Positions 1 to 7,146 of a DNA stretch of 64,000 nucleotides are shown in pieces; within the stretch, counting starts at the first letter, position 1, and each line of letters begins with the position of its first letter. A program made the translations under genes and the position numbers. Source of the stretch: Bacteroidales bacterium UBA2861 (lineage in GTDB: Bacteria > Bacteroidota > Bacteroidia > Bacteroidales > UBA932); contig DEFD01000032.1 of NCBI GenBank assembly GCA_002350615.1, positions 62,001 to 126,000 on the forward strand. Direction: 5' to 3'. The notes under the pieces were generated by a model. The model saw nothing but the letters and a program-made list of their open reading frames with translations, was not told where the DNA came from and searched no databases.

Positions 1-396
1 ACGATAAATATTTACACCAGGGCCAAGCATAATCTGCACCCCGTGGGCCTTAGCCGCGCATCCGATACCGGCACCCATTTCACGCACGGCGGCACGGTTC
101 CAGGAAGCGGCGGCGGAAACACCGCAGGGGAAGAACGTACTGCGAATGGTCTTGCCGTTCACATTGCGCACTCCCTGAGGGCCGTCTGCCATGGTGATGG
201 AAGGGATTCCGAGACGCTCCACCGCATAGGTGTGGAAGGCGTCGATTTTCCCGGAGATGAAATTGATCTTCTCATCCAATGTCATTTTAGAGACAAGGTC
301 GGCAGCACGGTCTTTGTCCGCCTGTTTGATTGCAGGGGCCGCCAGCGCTGAGACTGCAGCCGAAAGCATGGCAAGTGTAATGATAATTCTTTTCAT
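1..396 (-). CDS. Beta-glucosidase-type glycoside hydrolase family 3, N-terminal fragment
   Basis: The start codon is at 396 and the gene runs off the left edge, so only the first 132 codons are visible. Residues 1-19 form a typical signal peptide rich in Leu and Ala, so the enzyme is exported. The motif MADGPQGVR around residue 70, followed by FPCGVSAAASW, is characteristic of the GH3 N-terminal barrel; LGPGVNIYR at the cut edge is the usual next block. GH3 enzymes cleave terminal beta-linked sugars such as glucose or xylose; which one cannot be told here because the nucleophile domain lies outside the window. It is downstream of, and in the same direction as, tsaE with a 9-bp gap, so it may be co-transcribed. 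Confidence 0.85.
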   Translation of the reverse strand, partial: MKRIIITLAMLSAAVSALAAPAIKQADKDRAADLVSKMTLDEKINFISGKIDAFHTYAVERLGIPSITMADGPQGVRNVNGKTIRSTFFPCGVSAAASWNRAAVREMGAGIGCAAKAHGVQIMLGPGVNIYR

Positions 397-405
397 ATAT
401 CTTAA

Positions 406-840
406 TTATTGGTTATCTGTCCATTCAAGGGTCCTTGCTCCGTCCGGTTCCACTTCGATCCTGACGCGCAGGGTTTCCTCCGGAAGGAGGTCTTCGATAT
501 TTTCGGGCCACTCCATAATGCAAAGCGCACCGGAATCCACATAATCGTAGAAACCGATGTCCAGCGCTTCGCGGATGGAGGATATCCGGTAGAAATCAAA
601 ATGGTAGAGCGGCTCTCCGTCCGCCATGCGATATTCATTGACGATTGCGAAAGTGGGCGAGCCGACGGCATCTTCCCGAACGCCCAGCACACGGCAGAGA
701 GCCGTGGTGAATGTGGTTTTGCCCGCACCCATCTTCCCGTAGAGCGCAATTATCCTGCTGTGCGCGGTCTGATCCAGGAACTCTCTGGCCGCCGCGTCAA
801 GGCACTCCTGATTCTTGATTTTTATTCTGTGCAGGCCCAT
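406..840 (-). CDS. tsaE: tRNA threonylcarbamoyladenosine biosynthesis ATPase TsaE
   Basis: A 144-residue protein, the usual length for TsaE, the ATPase that works with TsaB/TsaD (and TsaC) to make the t6A37 modification on ANN-decoding tRNAs. Walker A is GKMGAGKT at residues 35-42; SPTFAIVNEY, HFDFYR and the ICIMEW-like segment CIMEWPENI are family blocks. I chose the ATG at 840 rather than the one at 885 because homology begins at MGLHRIK and because a -7 element lies at 848-855, which would put the transcription start essentially at this ATG. The upstream region is shared with the divergent DUF4491 gene. Confidence 0.93.
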   Translation of the reverse strand: MGLHRIKIKNQECLDAAAREFLDQTAHSRIIALYGKMGAGKTTFTTALCRVLGVREDAVGSPTFAIVNEYRMADGEPLYHFDFYRISSIREALDIGFYDYVDSGALCIMEWPENIEDLLPEETLRVRIEVEPDGARTLEWTDNQ

Positions 841-847
841 CAGACTA

Positions 848-855
848 CAAATATA
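848..855 (-). promoter_or_regulatory. Bacteroidetes -7 promoter element for tsaE
   Basis: Reads TATATTTG on the minus strand, a match to TAnnTTTG. Only seven bases separate it from the tsaE ATG at 840, so the transcript is predicted to be leaderless or nearly so. No clear -33 TTTG was identified. Confidence 0.6.
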
Positions 856-860
856 ATAAT

Positions 861-868
861 TATCTTTG
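861..868 (+). promoter_or_regulatory. Bacteroidetes -7 promoter element for the DUF4491 gene
   Basis: TATCTTTG matches TAnnTTTG and lies 22 bp before the ATG at 891. It sits only 5 bp from the oppositely oriented tsaE -7 element, so the two polymerases would compete for the same DNA. Confidence 0.6.
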
Positions 869-890
869 CAGCATACAATATTCATTCGAC

Positions 891-1262
891 ATGAACTGGA
901 ACGGAATCATTCTCGGCGCAGCCGTATTTCTCATCATAGGCATCTGCCATCCGATAGTCATAAAAATGGAGTACCACTGGGGCAAGAAGAGCTGGTGGGT
1001 GCTGTTCGCGGCGGGACTTTGCTTCGCGGCGGCATCCCTTTTCCTTCGCGGCATCCTGCCTTCCACCATACTTGGCGCCGCTGCCTTCTCCTGCTTCTGG
1101 GGCATACACGAGATCCTTTCCCAGGAGATGCGCGTGCTTCGCGGATGGTTCCCTGAAAATCCGGCAAGGCACGAGTATTATGAAAGAAGAAGGAAGGAGC
1201 TGGGCGACAAGATCGGCCCTACCCCTTCCCATGTGCATCTGCGCGATAAGATCCGCAGTTGA
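891..1262 (+). CDS. DUF4491 family inner-membrane protein
   Basis: A 123-residue protein with three hydrophobic segments (about residues 5-20, 33-52 and 55-75) followed by a charged cytoplasmic tail. The start MNWNGIILGA, the segment IGICHPIVIKMEYHWGKK, and the block SCFWGIHEI followed by RGWFPENP match what I recall of DUF4491, a family of small membrane proteins common in Bacteroidetes and Firmicutes. Function is unknown. It stands between divergent tsaE and the DUF389 gene and has its own promoter element at 861-868. Confidence 0.75.
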   Translation: MNWNGIILGAAVFLIIGICHPIVIKMEYHWGKKSWWVLFAAGLCFAAASLFLRGILPSTILGAAAFSCFWGIHEILSQEMRVLRGWFPENPARHEYYERRRKELGDKIGPTPSHVHLRDKIRS

Positions 1263-1366
1263 AGTTCTTGTCCTGAAAGTCCGTCGCCGCACAGGCAGGC
1301 CGGACCGCTTCCGGCATTATCGGATCGAGGCCGGAGCATCGGGCCCCGTTTATTTTCAAATATCGC

Positions 1367-1374
1367 TATATTTG
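1367..1374 (+). promoter_or_regulatory. Bacteroidetes -7 promoter element for the DUF389 gene
   Basis: TATATTTG is followed after five bases by the ATG at 1380. The predicted start of transcription is at or next to the start codon, giving a leaderless mRNA. Confidence 0.6.
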
Positions 1375-1379
1375 CACTT

Positions 1380-2732
1380 ATGAGAAAAATCTGGGAACAG
1401 CTGATTGCATACATCAGGCTCACCGCGAATATCTCCGAACAGGTAGATACCGACGCCGCGGAGGAAAGCATAAGGAAGAACATCTATTTCAAGGGTCCGA
1501 ACGTCTGGATCCTCGCTTTCTCCATCGTAATCGCGTCCGTTGGACTGAATGTGAATTCCACCGCCGTCATCATCGGCGCCATGCTCATTTCCCCGCTGAT
1601 GGGTCCTATCATCGGCACGGGACTCGGGCTTGGCATAAACGATCCGAAGCTTCTCGGGGACAGCCTCCGCAACCTACTGGTAATGGTGGTGATAAGCCTG
1701 TTGGCATCCACCCTTTATTTTATTCTCTCCCCTCTTAACCTCGTGAATCCCACGGAGTTGGAGGCGCGCACATCGCCCAGCATCTACGATGTCCTGATAG
1801 CCCTTTTCGGCGGGCTCGCTGGCATTCTGGAGCAGGCGCGCAAGGAAAAGGGCACCGTCCTTTCAGGGGTTGCGATCGCTACCGCCCTCATGCCGCCGCT
1901 CTGCACCGCGGGATACGGGCTCGCCAAGCTCAACGCCCACTTCTTCTTCGGGGCCATGGGGCTTTTCATGATAAACATGATCTTCATCACCCTGGCCACT
2001 TACATTGCCGCCAAGTATCTGAAATTCAAGGGACATGAGTTCGAGGACGAGGTCAAGGGCCGCCGGGTGAGAAGGGTTATAAGCGCGGTGGTGCTCCTGG
2101 TCATGGTGCCCAGCATCTGGTCCGCCGTGGTGATGATCCGCAACAACAACTTCGCGTCCGACGTGGAGGCCTTCATTACGGAAAACCGCGTGGTGGGCAG
2201 GGCATATATCTACGACTACAAAGTGAGCAGCGGCCGGAACAGGGCTGTAACCATTTATACCACAGGGGAAGAGCTTGACAGCGAAGCGCAGCTCGCGCTG
2301 GTGGGGGCCGCCTCCAAATACGGCATACCCGCCGAGCGTATAAAACTGGTGGAGAACGGCCTCGCCTCCGACGGCAACGAGTCGGAAAAGCTCGTACAGG
2401 GCCTGTACGACCGCATGGAAGCCCAGATAGAGAAGAAAGATTCGCTCATCCGCGCCCTGCAGCAGCAGGTGGAGGCTTCCGGACTGGAAGGCATCCCTTA
2501 CACTCAGATTGCACGCGAGGCTTCCGGACTTTTCCCTGAGGTGGACGAACTTTATGTCTCCCGCGGGGCGGCGGTGCGTACGGACAGCCTCGGGACAAGT
2601 CTCGGAACGCTCATCATAGCAAAAACAGTCTCCGCCATGAAGCCGGAACGCGAACAGGCGCTCGGCACCTGGCTGCGGCTGCGCCTGAACGACCAGAGCG
2701 TCACGGTCAGGACAGAGCTCCATTCCAGATGA
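1380..2732 (+). CDS. DUF389 (TIGR00341-type) integral membrane protein
   Basis: A 450-residue protein. Residues about 38-280 hold the DUF389 membrane domain with at least six hydrophobic helices; diagnostic blocks are STAVIIGAMLISPLMGPI, GLGLGINDP, TALMPPLCTAGYGLA and MINMIFITLATYIA. The C-terminal 170 residues are soluble, with a coiled-coil-like stretch around 340-365. The family is widespread in bacteria and archaea; no transport substrate or activity is established. The sequence is full length for the Bacteroidetes form. Its stop codon overlaps a possible 21-codon membrane microprotein ORF (ATGA) at 2729. Confidence 0.85.
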   Translation: MRKIWEQLIAYIRLTANISEQVDTDAAEESIRKNIYFKGPNVWILAFSIVIASVGLNVNSTAVIIGAMLISPLMGPIIGTGLGLGINDPKLLGDSLRNLLVMVVISLLASTLYFILSPLNLVNPTELEARTSPSIYDVLIALFGGLAGILEQARKEKGTVLSGVAIATALMPPLCTAGYGLAKLNAHFFFGAMGLFMINMIFITLATYIAAKYLKFKGHEFEDEVKGRRVRRVISAVVLLVMVPSIWSAVVMIRNNNFASDVEAFITENRVVGRAYIYDYKVSSGRNRAVTIYTTGEELDSEAQLALVGAASKYGIPAERIKLVENGLASDGNESEKLVQGLYDRMEAQIEKKDSLIRALQQQVEASGLEGIPYTQIAREASGLFPEVDELYVSRGAAVRTDSLGTSLGTLIIAKTVSAMKPEREQALGTWLRLRLNDQSVTVRTELHSR

Positions 2733-2794
2733 CGGACATTTTCGCACTTACATACAATGTGCTCATAGTGGTCCTGGGGTTGCTGGGACTCTGA
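2729..2794 (+). CDS. Possible 21-residue hydrophobic microprotein overlapping DUF389 gene
   Basis: The ATG at 2729 overlaps the TGA of the DUF389 gene (ATGA), a layout typical of translational coupling. The 21-residue product starts MTDIFALTYNVL and continues as an almost uninterrupted run of Val, Leu, Ile and Gly, long enough for one membrane span. It has no recognisable family. It could be a small partner of the DUF389 protein, or simply a chance ORF; the strong hydrophobicity and exact overlap are the only support. Confidence 0.3.
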   Translation: MTDIFALTYNVLIVVLGLLGL

Positions 2795-2844
2795 CTTGGC
2801 TGAGGAGGCGCTTTTTCCCCACTCATTTTTGATTCAACGGCCGC

Positions 2845-2957
2845 CCGTGTGTAAAATCGCCCATTTCGCACACGGCAAGGGCCGACGCTGATGAGCTGCG
2901 GCTGCCCGGGTCGGCCGCTCTTGGGGAGACCTGCCGCAAAATGTACGGTCTCCCCAA
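2845..2957. repeat. Three unrelated stem-loops in tandem
   Basis: The stretch between the DUF389 gene and rmuC (2795-3222) has no convincing gene. Its first part holds three consecutive inverted repeats with different arms: CCGTGTG (2845-2851) with CACACGG (2869-2875); GGCCGAC (2880-2886) with GTCGGCC (2910-2916); and TTGGGGAGAC (2921-2930) with GTCTCCCCAA (2948-2957). All arms are perfect. The third shares its arm with the 51-bp tandem repeats that follow. None is followed by a T run, so ordinary intrinsic termination is unlikely. Confidence 0.7.
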
Positions 2958-2961
2958 TTAC

Positions 2962-3111
2962 AGGCCGATTTTCGGGGAGACGGTCCACTATCTGACAGGT
3001 CTCCCCCATTTCAGGCCGATTTTCGGGGAGACGGTCCACTATCTGACAGGTCTCCCCCATTTCAGACCGATTTTCGGGGAGACGGTCCACTATCTGACAG
3101 GTCTCCCCCAT
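2962..3111. repeat. 51-bp palindromic tandem repeats, three copies
   Basis: Three head-to-tail units of exactly 51 bp (AGGCCGATTTT cores at 2962, 3013 and, with one change, 3064). Each unit has the core AGGCCGATTTT followed by a stem-loop with arms GGGGAGAC and GTCTCCCC (2974-2981/2999-3006, 3025-3032/3050-3057, 3076-3083/3101-3108). Being a multiple of three, the unit is open in several frames and on the minus strand reads as a 17-residue repeat starting MGETCQIVDRLPENRP; I treat that as a by-product, not a gene. The same core and period recur inside rsmG with a different stem. Confidence 0.85.
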
Positions 3112-3222
3112 TCACGCCACCCCGGTCCTTGCGGAACGCTGCGGCTCGGTTAATCGATGTTTCCAAAAATCGCATCAATTAAAATTTCGATTTTTGCCGG
3201 AGGCTTCGTATATTAGCGGAAT

Positions 3223-4812
3223 ATGGAAACGATTCTTTTGTGCGCCGTGGCGATTGCGGCGGGGATAATAGCTTTTCTGGTGGTCAAACTTATCAGGCTG
3301 AACGGCGAGAAGGCATCGCTGCAGGCGCGTCTGGAGGCGGAAGTTGTCGCTGCGGAGCGGGAGAAGGCGGCATTGCAGGCATCGGCGCAGCAGGAAAAAG
3401 CGGCCCTTCAGGCATCGGCGCAGCAGGAAAAGGCAGCACTTCTGGCATCGGCGCAGCAGGAAAAAGCGGCCCTTCTGGCATCGGCGGAGCAGGAACGGCG
3501 TCTGAGGGAGGAGGCTGCGGCGAAGGAGAAGAAGCTTATGGAAGAGGCGGCTGAGCGGGAGAGGCGGCAAAGGGAGGAGGCGGCAGAAAAGGAGCGGCAG
3601 CTCAGGCAGGAGGCGGAGAAGAATGAGGCGGAGCGCAATGCGAAGGCGCTGGAGGAGATGCGGAATGCCTTCAAGGCTCTGAGTGCGGAGAACAGCGAGC
3701 AGTTCCGCAAAAGCAGTGCGGAGAGCGTAGGGCAGCTCCTCAAGCCCATCCAGGAAAAGTTCGAGAATTTCAGCAAGAGCGTGCGCGAATCTGACGAAAA
3801 GAACGCCGAGCGCAGCGGCTCGATGGAAAAGATGATAAAACTTCTTTCCGACCAGAGCAAGAGCGTGGGAGACCAGGCGAGGGCGCTGGCGGATGCCATC
3901 ACCGGGCAGAGCAAGGTGCAGGGTGATTTCGGCGAAATGCTGCTGGTGGACCTCCTGCGCGAAAGCGGTCTGGAGCAGGGCGTCAACTTTGATGTACAGG
4001 GAGTGATCCTGGATGAATACGGCCACGAAATCAAGAGCGAGGACGGTGCCACCATGATCCCTGACGTGATAGTACACTACCCCGACGGTGGCGAGGTGAT
4101 AGTGGATTCGAAGGTGAGCCTTACCGCCTTCGTGGCTTGGAACCAGGCAAGCGGAGAGGATGAGCGCAGGCGTCTGGCCAAGGAGCACCTCGCGAGTATC
4201 CACAAGCATATTGAAGAACTGCGGTCCAAGGACTATGCCTCCTATATCCCCGAGGGGCACAAGAAAATCGATTACAACCTGATGTTCATCCCCATAGAGA
4301 ACGCCTTCCGGCTGATGCAGGAAGAGGAACCCCTGCTCTGGCAGCAGGCGAAGAACGCAGGGGTGCTTATCGTCAGCCAGATGTCCCTGGCGATAGTTCT
4401 GAACATGGTTCTGGTGGCATGGCGACAGTTCGACCAGCAGCGTAACATACAGGAGGTTTACGACACCGCATCCGAGCTTATGAGCGCGCTGGGCAACTGG
4501 ATGGCCGAGTATGTGAAACTCGGAGACAAGATCACCGCAGCTAGCGACAGCTACAAGGAATCCACCCGGCTTCTGAGCGGTTCAGGGCAGAGCGTGGTCA
4601 AGAAAATCGGCAAGCTCGAGAAACTTGGCGCCACCCGCAAGCGCAGCAAAGCCGCCCTGAAAAGCGGAGGGCGGATGATTGGAGCCCGCGGTTCCGTCAT
4701 TCCCAGCAAACTCGTGGAAGGCTTGGACGGCGACGCCGCACCAGGCTCGGATGCAGCCGGAGATGGATCGACACTCGCAGCGAGTGAGGCCGGACCCGTC
4801 ATGCCCCGATAG
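3223..4812 (+). CDS. rmuC: DNA recombination protein RmuC
   Basis: 529 residues. Residues 2-22 are a single hydrophobic N-terminal anchor, about 25-215 a long coiled coil very rich in Glu, Ala, Gln and Lys, and about 230-440 the RmuC nuclease-like domain, recognisable by GQSKVQGDFGEMLLVDLL, IPDVIVHYPDG and VIVDSKVSLTAF. RmuC limits inversions between short repeats; it is thought to act on DNA structures at forks. Residues 47-90 are four 11-residue repeats (see separate repeat). The last 45 residues are low-complexity Gly, Ala, Asp and Ser, beyond the usual end. The prolyl oligopeptidase gene begins 23 bp later in the same direction. Confidence 0.92.
   Translation: METILLCAVAIAAGIIAFLVVKLIRLNGEKASLQARLEAEVVAAEREKAALQASAQQEKAALQASAQQEKAALLASAQQEKAALLASAEQERRLREEAAAKEKKLMEEAAERERRQREEAAEKERQLRQEAEKNEAERNAKALEEMRNAFKALSAENSEQFRKSSAESVGQLLKPIQEKFENFSKSVRESDEKNAERSGSMEKMIKLLSDQSKSVGDQARALADAITGQSKVQGDFGEMLLVDLLRESGLEQGVNFDVQGVILDEYGHEIKSEDGATMIPDVIVHYPDGGEVIVDSKVSLTAFVAWNQASGEDERRRLAKEHLASIHKHIEELRSKDYASYIPEGHKKIDYNLMFIPIENAFRLMQEEEPLLWQQAKNAGVLIVSQMSLAIVLNMVLVAWRQFDQQRNIQEVYDTASELMSALGNWMAEYVKLGDKITAASDSYKESTRLLSGSGQSVVKKIGKLEKLGATRKRSKAALKSGGRMIGARGSVIPSKLVEGLDGDAAPGSDAAGDGSTLAASEAGPVMPR
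3361..3492 (+). repeat. 33-bp tandem repeat in rmuC coiled coil, four copies
   Basis: Four in-frame 33-bp units encode EKAALQASAQQ (twice), EKAALLASAQQ and EKAALLASAEQ at residues 47-90. The 11-residue period fits a coiled coil with three turns per unit. High nucleotide identity between units indicates recent copy-number change by slippage or recombination. Confidence 0.85.
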
Positions 4813-4835
4813 AGGAAACAAGAAAAAACTACAAT

Positions 4836-7004
4836 ATGAAAAGAACTGCCATTTTACTGAGTGTGATTATGATTACTGGAGCTTGTGCGAATGATTTGCA
4901 GTACCCGGAAACCCGCCGGGACGGGACTGTGGACGAATATTTTGGAGAAAAAGTGGAGGACCCCTACCGTTGGCTCGAAGACGATGCCAGCGAAGAGACT
5001 GCAGCCTGGGTGCAGGCGCAGAATACCGTGACGGACGCCTATATGAAGAGGATAAAGTTCCGCGGTAAACTGCTGCAGAGGCTCAAGGAGGTGAACGATT
5101 ATGAGAAAGTGGGCGTGCCTTCCAGAAAGAAGAACGGAAAATGGTATTTCTACAAGAACGACGGTCTGCAGAACCAGAGCGTGATGTACGAGGCCGACAG
5201 TCCTTCCGCCGAACCAAAGCTTTTCCTGGACCCCAACAAGCTCAGCGAGGACGGCACCGTTGCACTCAAGGGCACTTATTTCTCCGGCGACTGCAAGTAT
5301 ATGGCATACATCATCTCCCGTAGCGGCAGCGATTGGGAAGAAATATACGTAATGGATGTACAGAGCAGGCAACTGCTTGAAGACCACATAGTCTGGGCAA
5401 AATTCACCGGTGCCGTGTGGCAGGGCAACGGCTTCTATTACGCGGCCTACGACGCTCCGGACGAAGCCCATGCCTTCAGCAACGTGAACGAGTACCACAA
5501 ACTGTACTATCACAAGATCGGCACTCCCCAGAGCGAGGACCGGCTTTTCTATGTGAACAAGGCCTATCCGAAGCGTTTCTATCAGCTGGACATAGATGAC
5601 GACGAGGCACTGATGTTCCTCTACGAGGACGGCGCAGGCGCAGGCAACAACCTGTATATCAAAGATCTGCGAGGCGGCGGCGAGCCCGGCACCGGCGGAG
5701 GACCGGAAGGCTTCATCGCCATGACTTCCGATATGGACTTCCAATACAGCGTCTTCGATACCGACGGGTCCACCATCTACATCATAACCAACTGGAAGGC
5801 ACCGAAATACCGCATCATGACGGCAGAAGCCTCGAAGCCGCAGATTTCCAACTGGAAAGAGCTCGTCCCCGAAGGGGAATTCGTGCTGGAAGGCGCCCAG
5901 TTCGCCGGAGACAGACTTCTGCTCAGCTACAACCAGGATGCAAGCACACATGCCTATCTGCATGCGAAAGACGGCTCCCGCATCTGCGAAATAGCCCTTC
6001 CTTCAGTGGGATCCGCCGGATTCGTTTCAAAGAAGGGCGAGCCCTGGTGCTACTACTCCTTCTCCTCCTACACCGTGCCCGGGACCATCTACAGCCTGAA
6101 TCTTGAAGATGCTTCCTCGACTCTTTTCAGATCTCCGAAGGTAGGTTTCAATCTGGACGATTTCTGCAGCGAGCAGGTCTTTTTCCAGAGCAAGGACGGC
6201 ACCAGGATCCCGATGTTCCTGACATATAAGAAAGGATTGAAAAAAGACGGCGGCAACCCCGTCCTGCTCTATGGCTACGGCGGTTTCAACATATCGCTCG
6301 GCCCCGCATTCAGCGCAATCCGCATTCCTTTCCTGGAGAAGGGCGGCATTTATGCGGAGGTCAACCTGCGCGGCGGCGGAGAATATGGCGAGGAGTGGCA
6401 TCAGGCAGGCACGAAGATGAACAAGCAGAATGTCTTCGACGATTTCATCGGCGCGGCCGAGTGGCTGATCGCCCAGGGCTGGACCTGCCCCGAAAAGCTT
6501 GCCATCAACGGTGGCAGCAACGGCGGTCTGCTGGTGGGTGCCTGCATGGCGCAACGCCCTGATCTGTATGCGGTTGCTGTACCACAGGTGGGTGTAATGG
6601 ACATGCTCCGTTACCACAAGTTCACCATCGGCTGGAACTGGGCGCCGGACTATGGCACCAGCGAGGACAGTCCAGAGATGTTCCATTACCTGCGGGCCTA
6701 CTCGCCTCTCCATAACCTGAAGCCGGGTGTGAAGTATCCTGCCACCCTGGTGACGACCGCCGATCACGACGACCGCGTGGTTCCCGCCCACTCCTTCAAG
6801 TTCGCCGCCACGCTGCAGGCCTGCGTTTCAGCGGAGCCCGAAGCCGGGAGCAAGGTTCGTGAAGCTCTGCCTGGAACCGCACCCGCAATCATCCGCATCG
6901 ACTCCAAAGCCGGTCACGGCGGCGGCAAACCCCTCGCAAAGATACTCGAGGAGCGCGCGGACATTTACGGCTTCATCATGTACAACCTTGGAATGGGGTG
7001 GTGA
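4836..7004 (+). CDS. Prolyl oligopeptidase, family S9A
   Basis: 722 residues. An N-terminal signal sequence ends at Cys17 (ITGAC), so it may be a lipoprotein, although the lipobox is poor. The mature start PETRRDGTVDEYFGEKVEDPYRWLED is the standard S9A entry. A seven-bladed propeller covers about 70-430 and the alpha/beta hydrolase follows: nucleophile Ser561 in GGSNGG, Asp of the HDDR motif at about 645-646, and His694 in AGHGGG. All three catalytic residues are present. The enzyme cuts after proline in short peptides, probably in the periplasm. It follows rmuC at 23 bp and may share its transcript. Confidence 0.93.
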   Translation: MKRTAILLSVIMITGACANDLQYPETRRDGTVDEYFGEKVEDPYRWLEDDASEETAAWVQAQNTVTDAYMKRIKFRGKLLQRLKEVNDYEKVGVPSRKKNGKWYFYKNDGLQNQSVMYEADSPSAEPKLFLDPNKLSEDGTVALKGTYFSGDCKYMAYIISRSGSDWEEIYVMDVQSRQLLEDHIVWAKFTGAVWQGNGFYYAAYDAPDEAHAFSNVNEYHKLYYHKIGTPQSEDRLFYVNKAYPKRFYQLDIDDDEALMFLYEDGAGAGNNLYIKDLRGGGEPGTGGGPEGFIAMTSDMDFQYSVFDTDGSTIYIITNWKAPKYRIMTAEASKPQISNWKELVPEGEFVLEGAQFAGDRLLLSYNQDASTHAYLHAKDGSRICEIALPSVGSAGFVSKKGEPWCYYSFSSYTVPGTIYSLNLEDASSTLFRSPKVGFNLDDFCSEQVFFQSKDGTRIPMFLTYKKGLKKDGGNPVLLYGYGGFNISLGPAFSAIRIPFLEKGGIYAEVNLRGGGEYGEEWHQAGTKMNKQNVFDDFIGAAEWLIAQGWTCPEKLAINGGSNGGLLVGACMAQRPDLYAVAVPQVGVMDMLRYHKFTIGWNWAPDYGTSEDSPEMFHYLRAYSPLHNLKPGVKYPATLVTTADHDDRVVPAHSFKFAATLQACVSAEPEAGSKVREALPGTAPAIIRIDSKAGHGGGKPLAKILEERADIYGFIMYNLGMGW

Positions 7005-7076
7005 TTTTATCCCCTTTCGGGTATATGTGGGCGTGATGGACATGCTCCTCATGTACAATCAGGCAACGGGGTAGTT

Positions 7077-7104
7077 ATTTCCATTTTATGATTTCCATTT
7101 TATG
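7077..7104 (+). repeat. 14-bp direct repeat upstream of the AAA ATPase gene
   Basis: ATTTCCATTTTATG occurs twice back to back, immediately before the -7 element at 7115. It covers the region where the -33 contact would fall and may be a binding site, but nothing else supports this. Confidence 0.5.
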
Positions 7105-7114
7105 GAAAAATACT

Positions 7115-7122
7115 TATTTTTG
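7115..7122 (+). promoter_or_regulatory. Bacteroidetes -7 promoter element for the AAA ATPase gene
   Basis: TATTTTTG matches TAnnTTTG and lies 24 bp before the ATG at 7147, giving a leader of roughly 20 bases. The flanking DNA is much more AT-rich than the surroundings. Confidence 0.5.
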
Positions 7123-7146
7123 TAAAAAATATCAAATATTAGCTTC

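Noticed and set aside
2707..3111. Minus-strand frame of 134 codons with a 17-residue repeat (MGETCQIVDRLPENRP)
   Set aside because: The repeat is fully explained by the 51-bp palindromic DNA units; the rest reads across the DUF389 stop region and the other hairpins, with no promoter element or start signal seen.
2962..3111. Possible CRISPR array
   Set aside because: Units are contiguous with no unique spacers, the period is 51 bp with internal palindromes, and there are no cas genes nearby.
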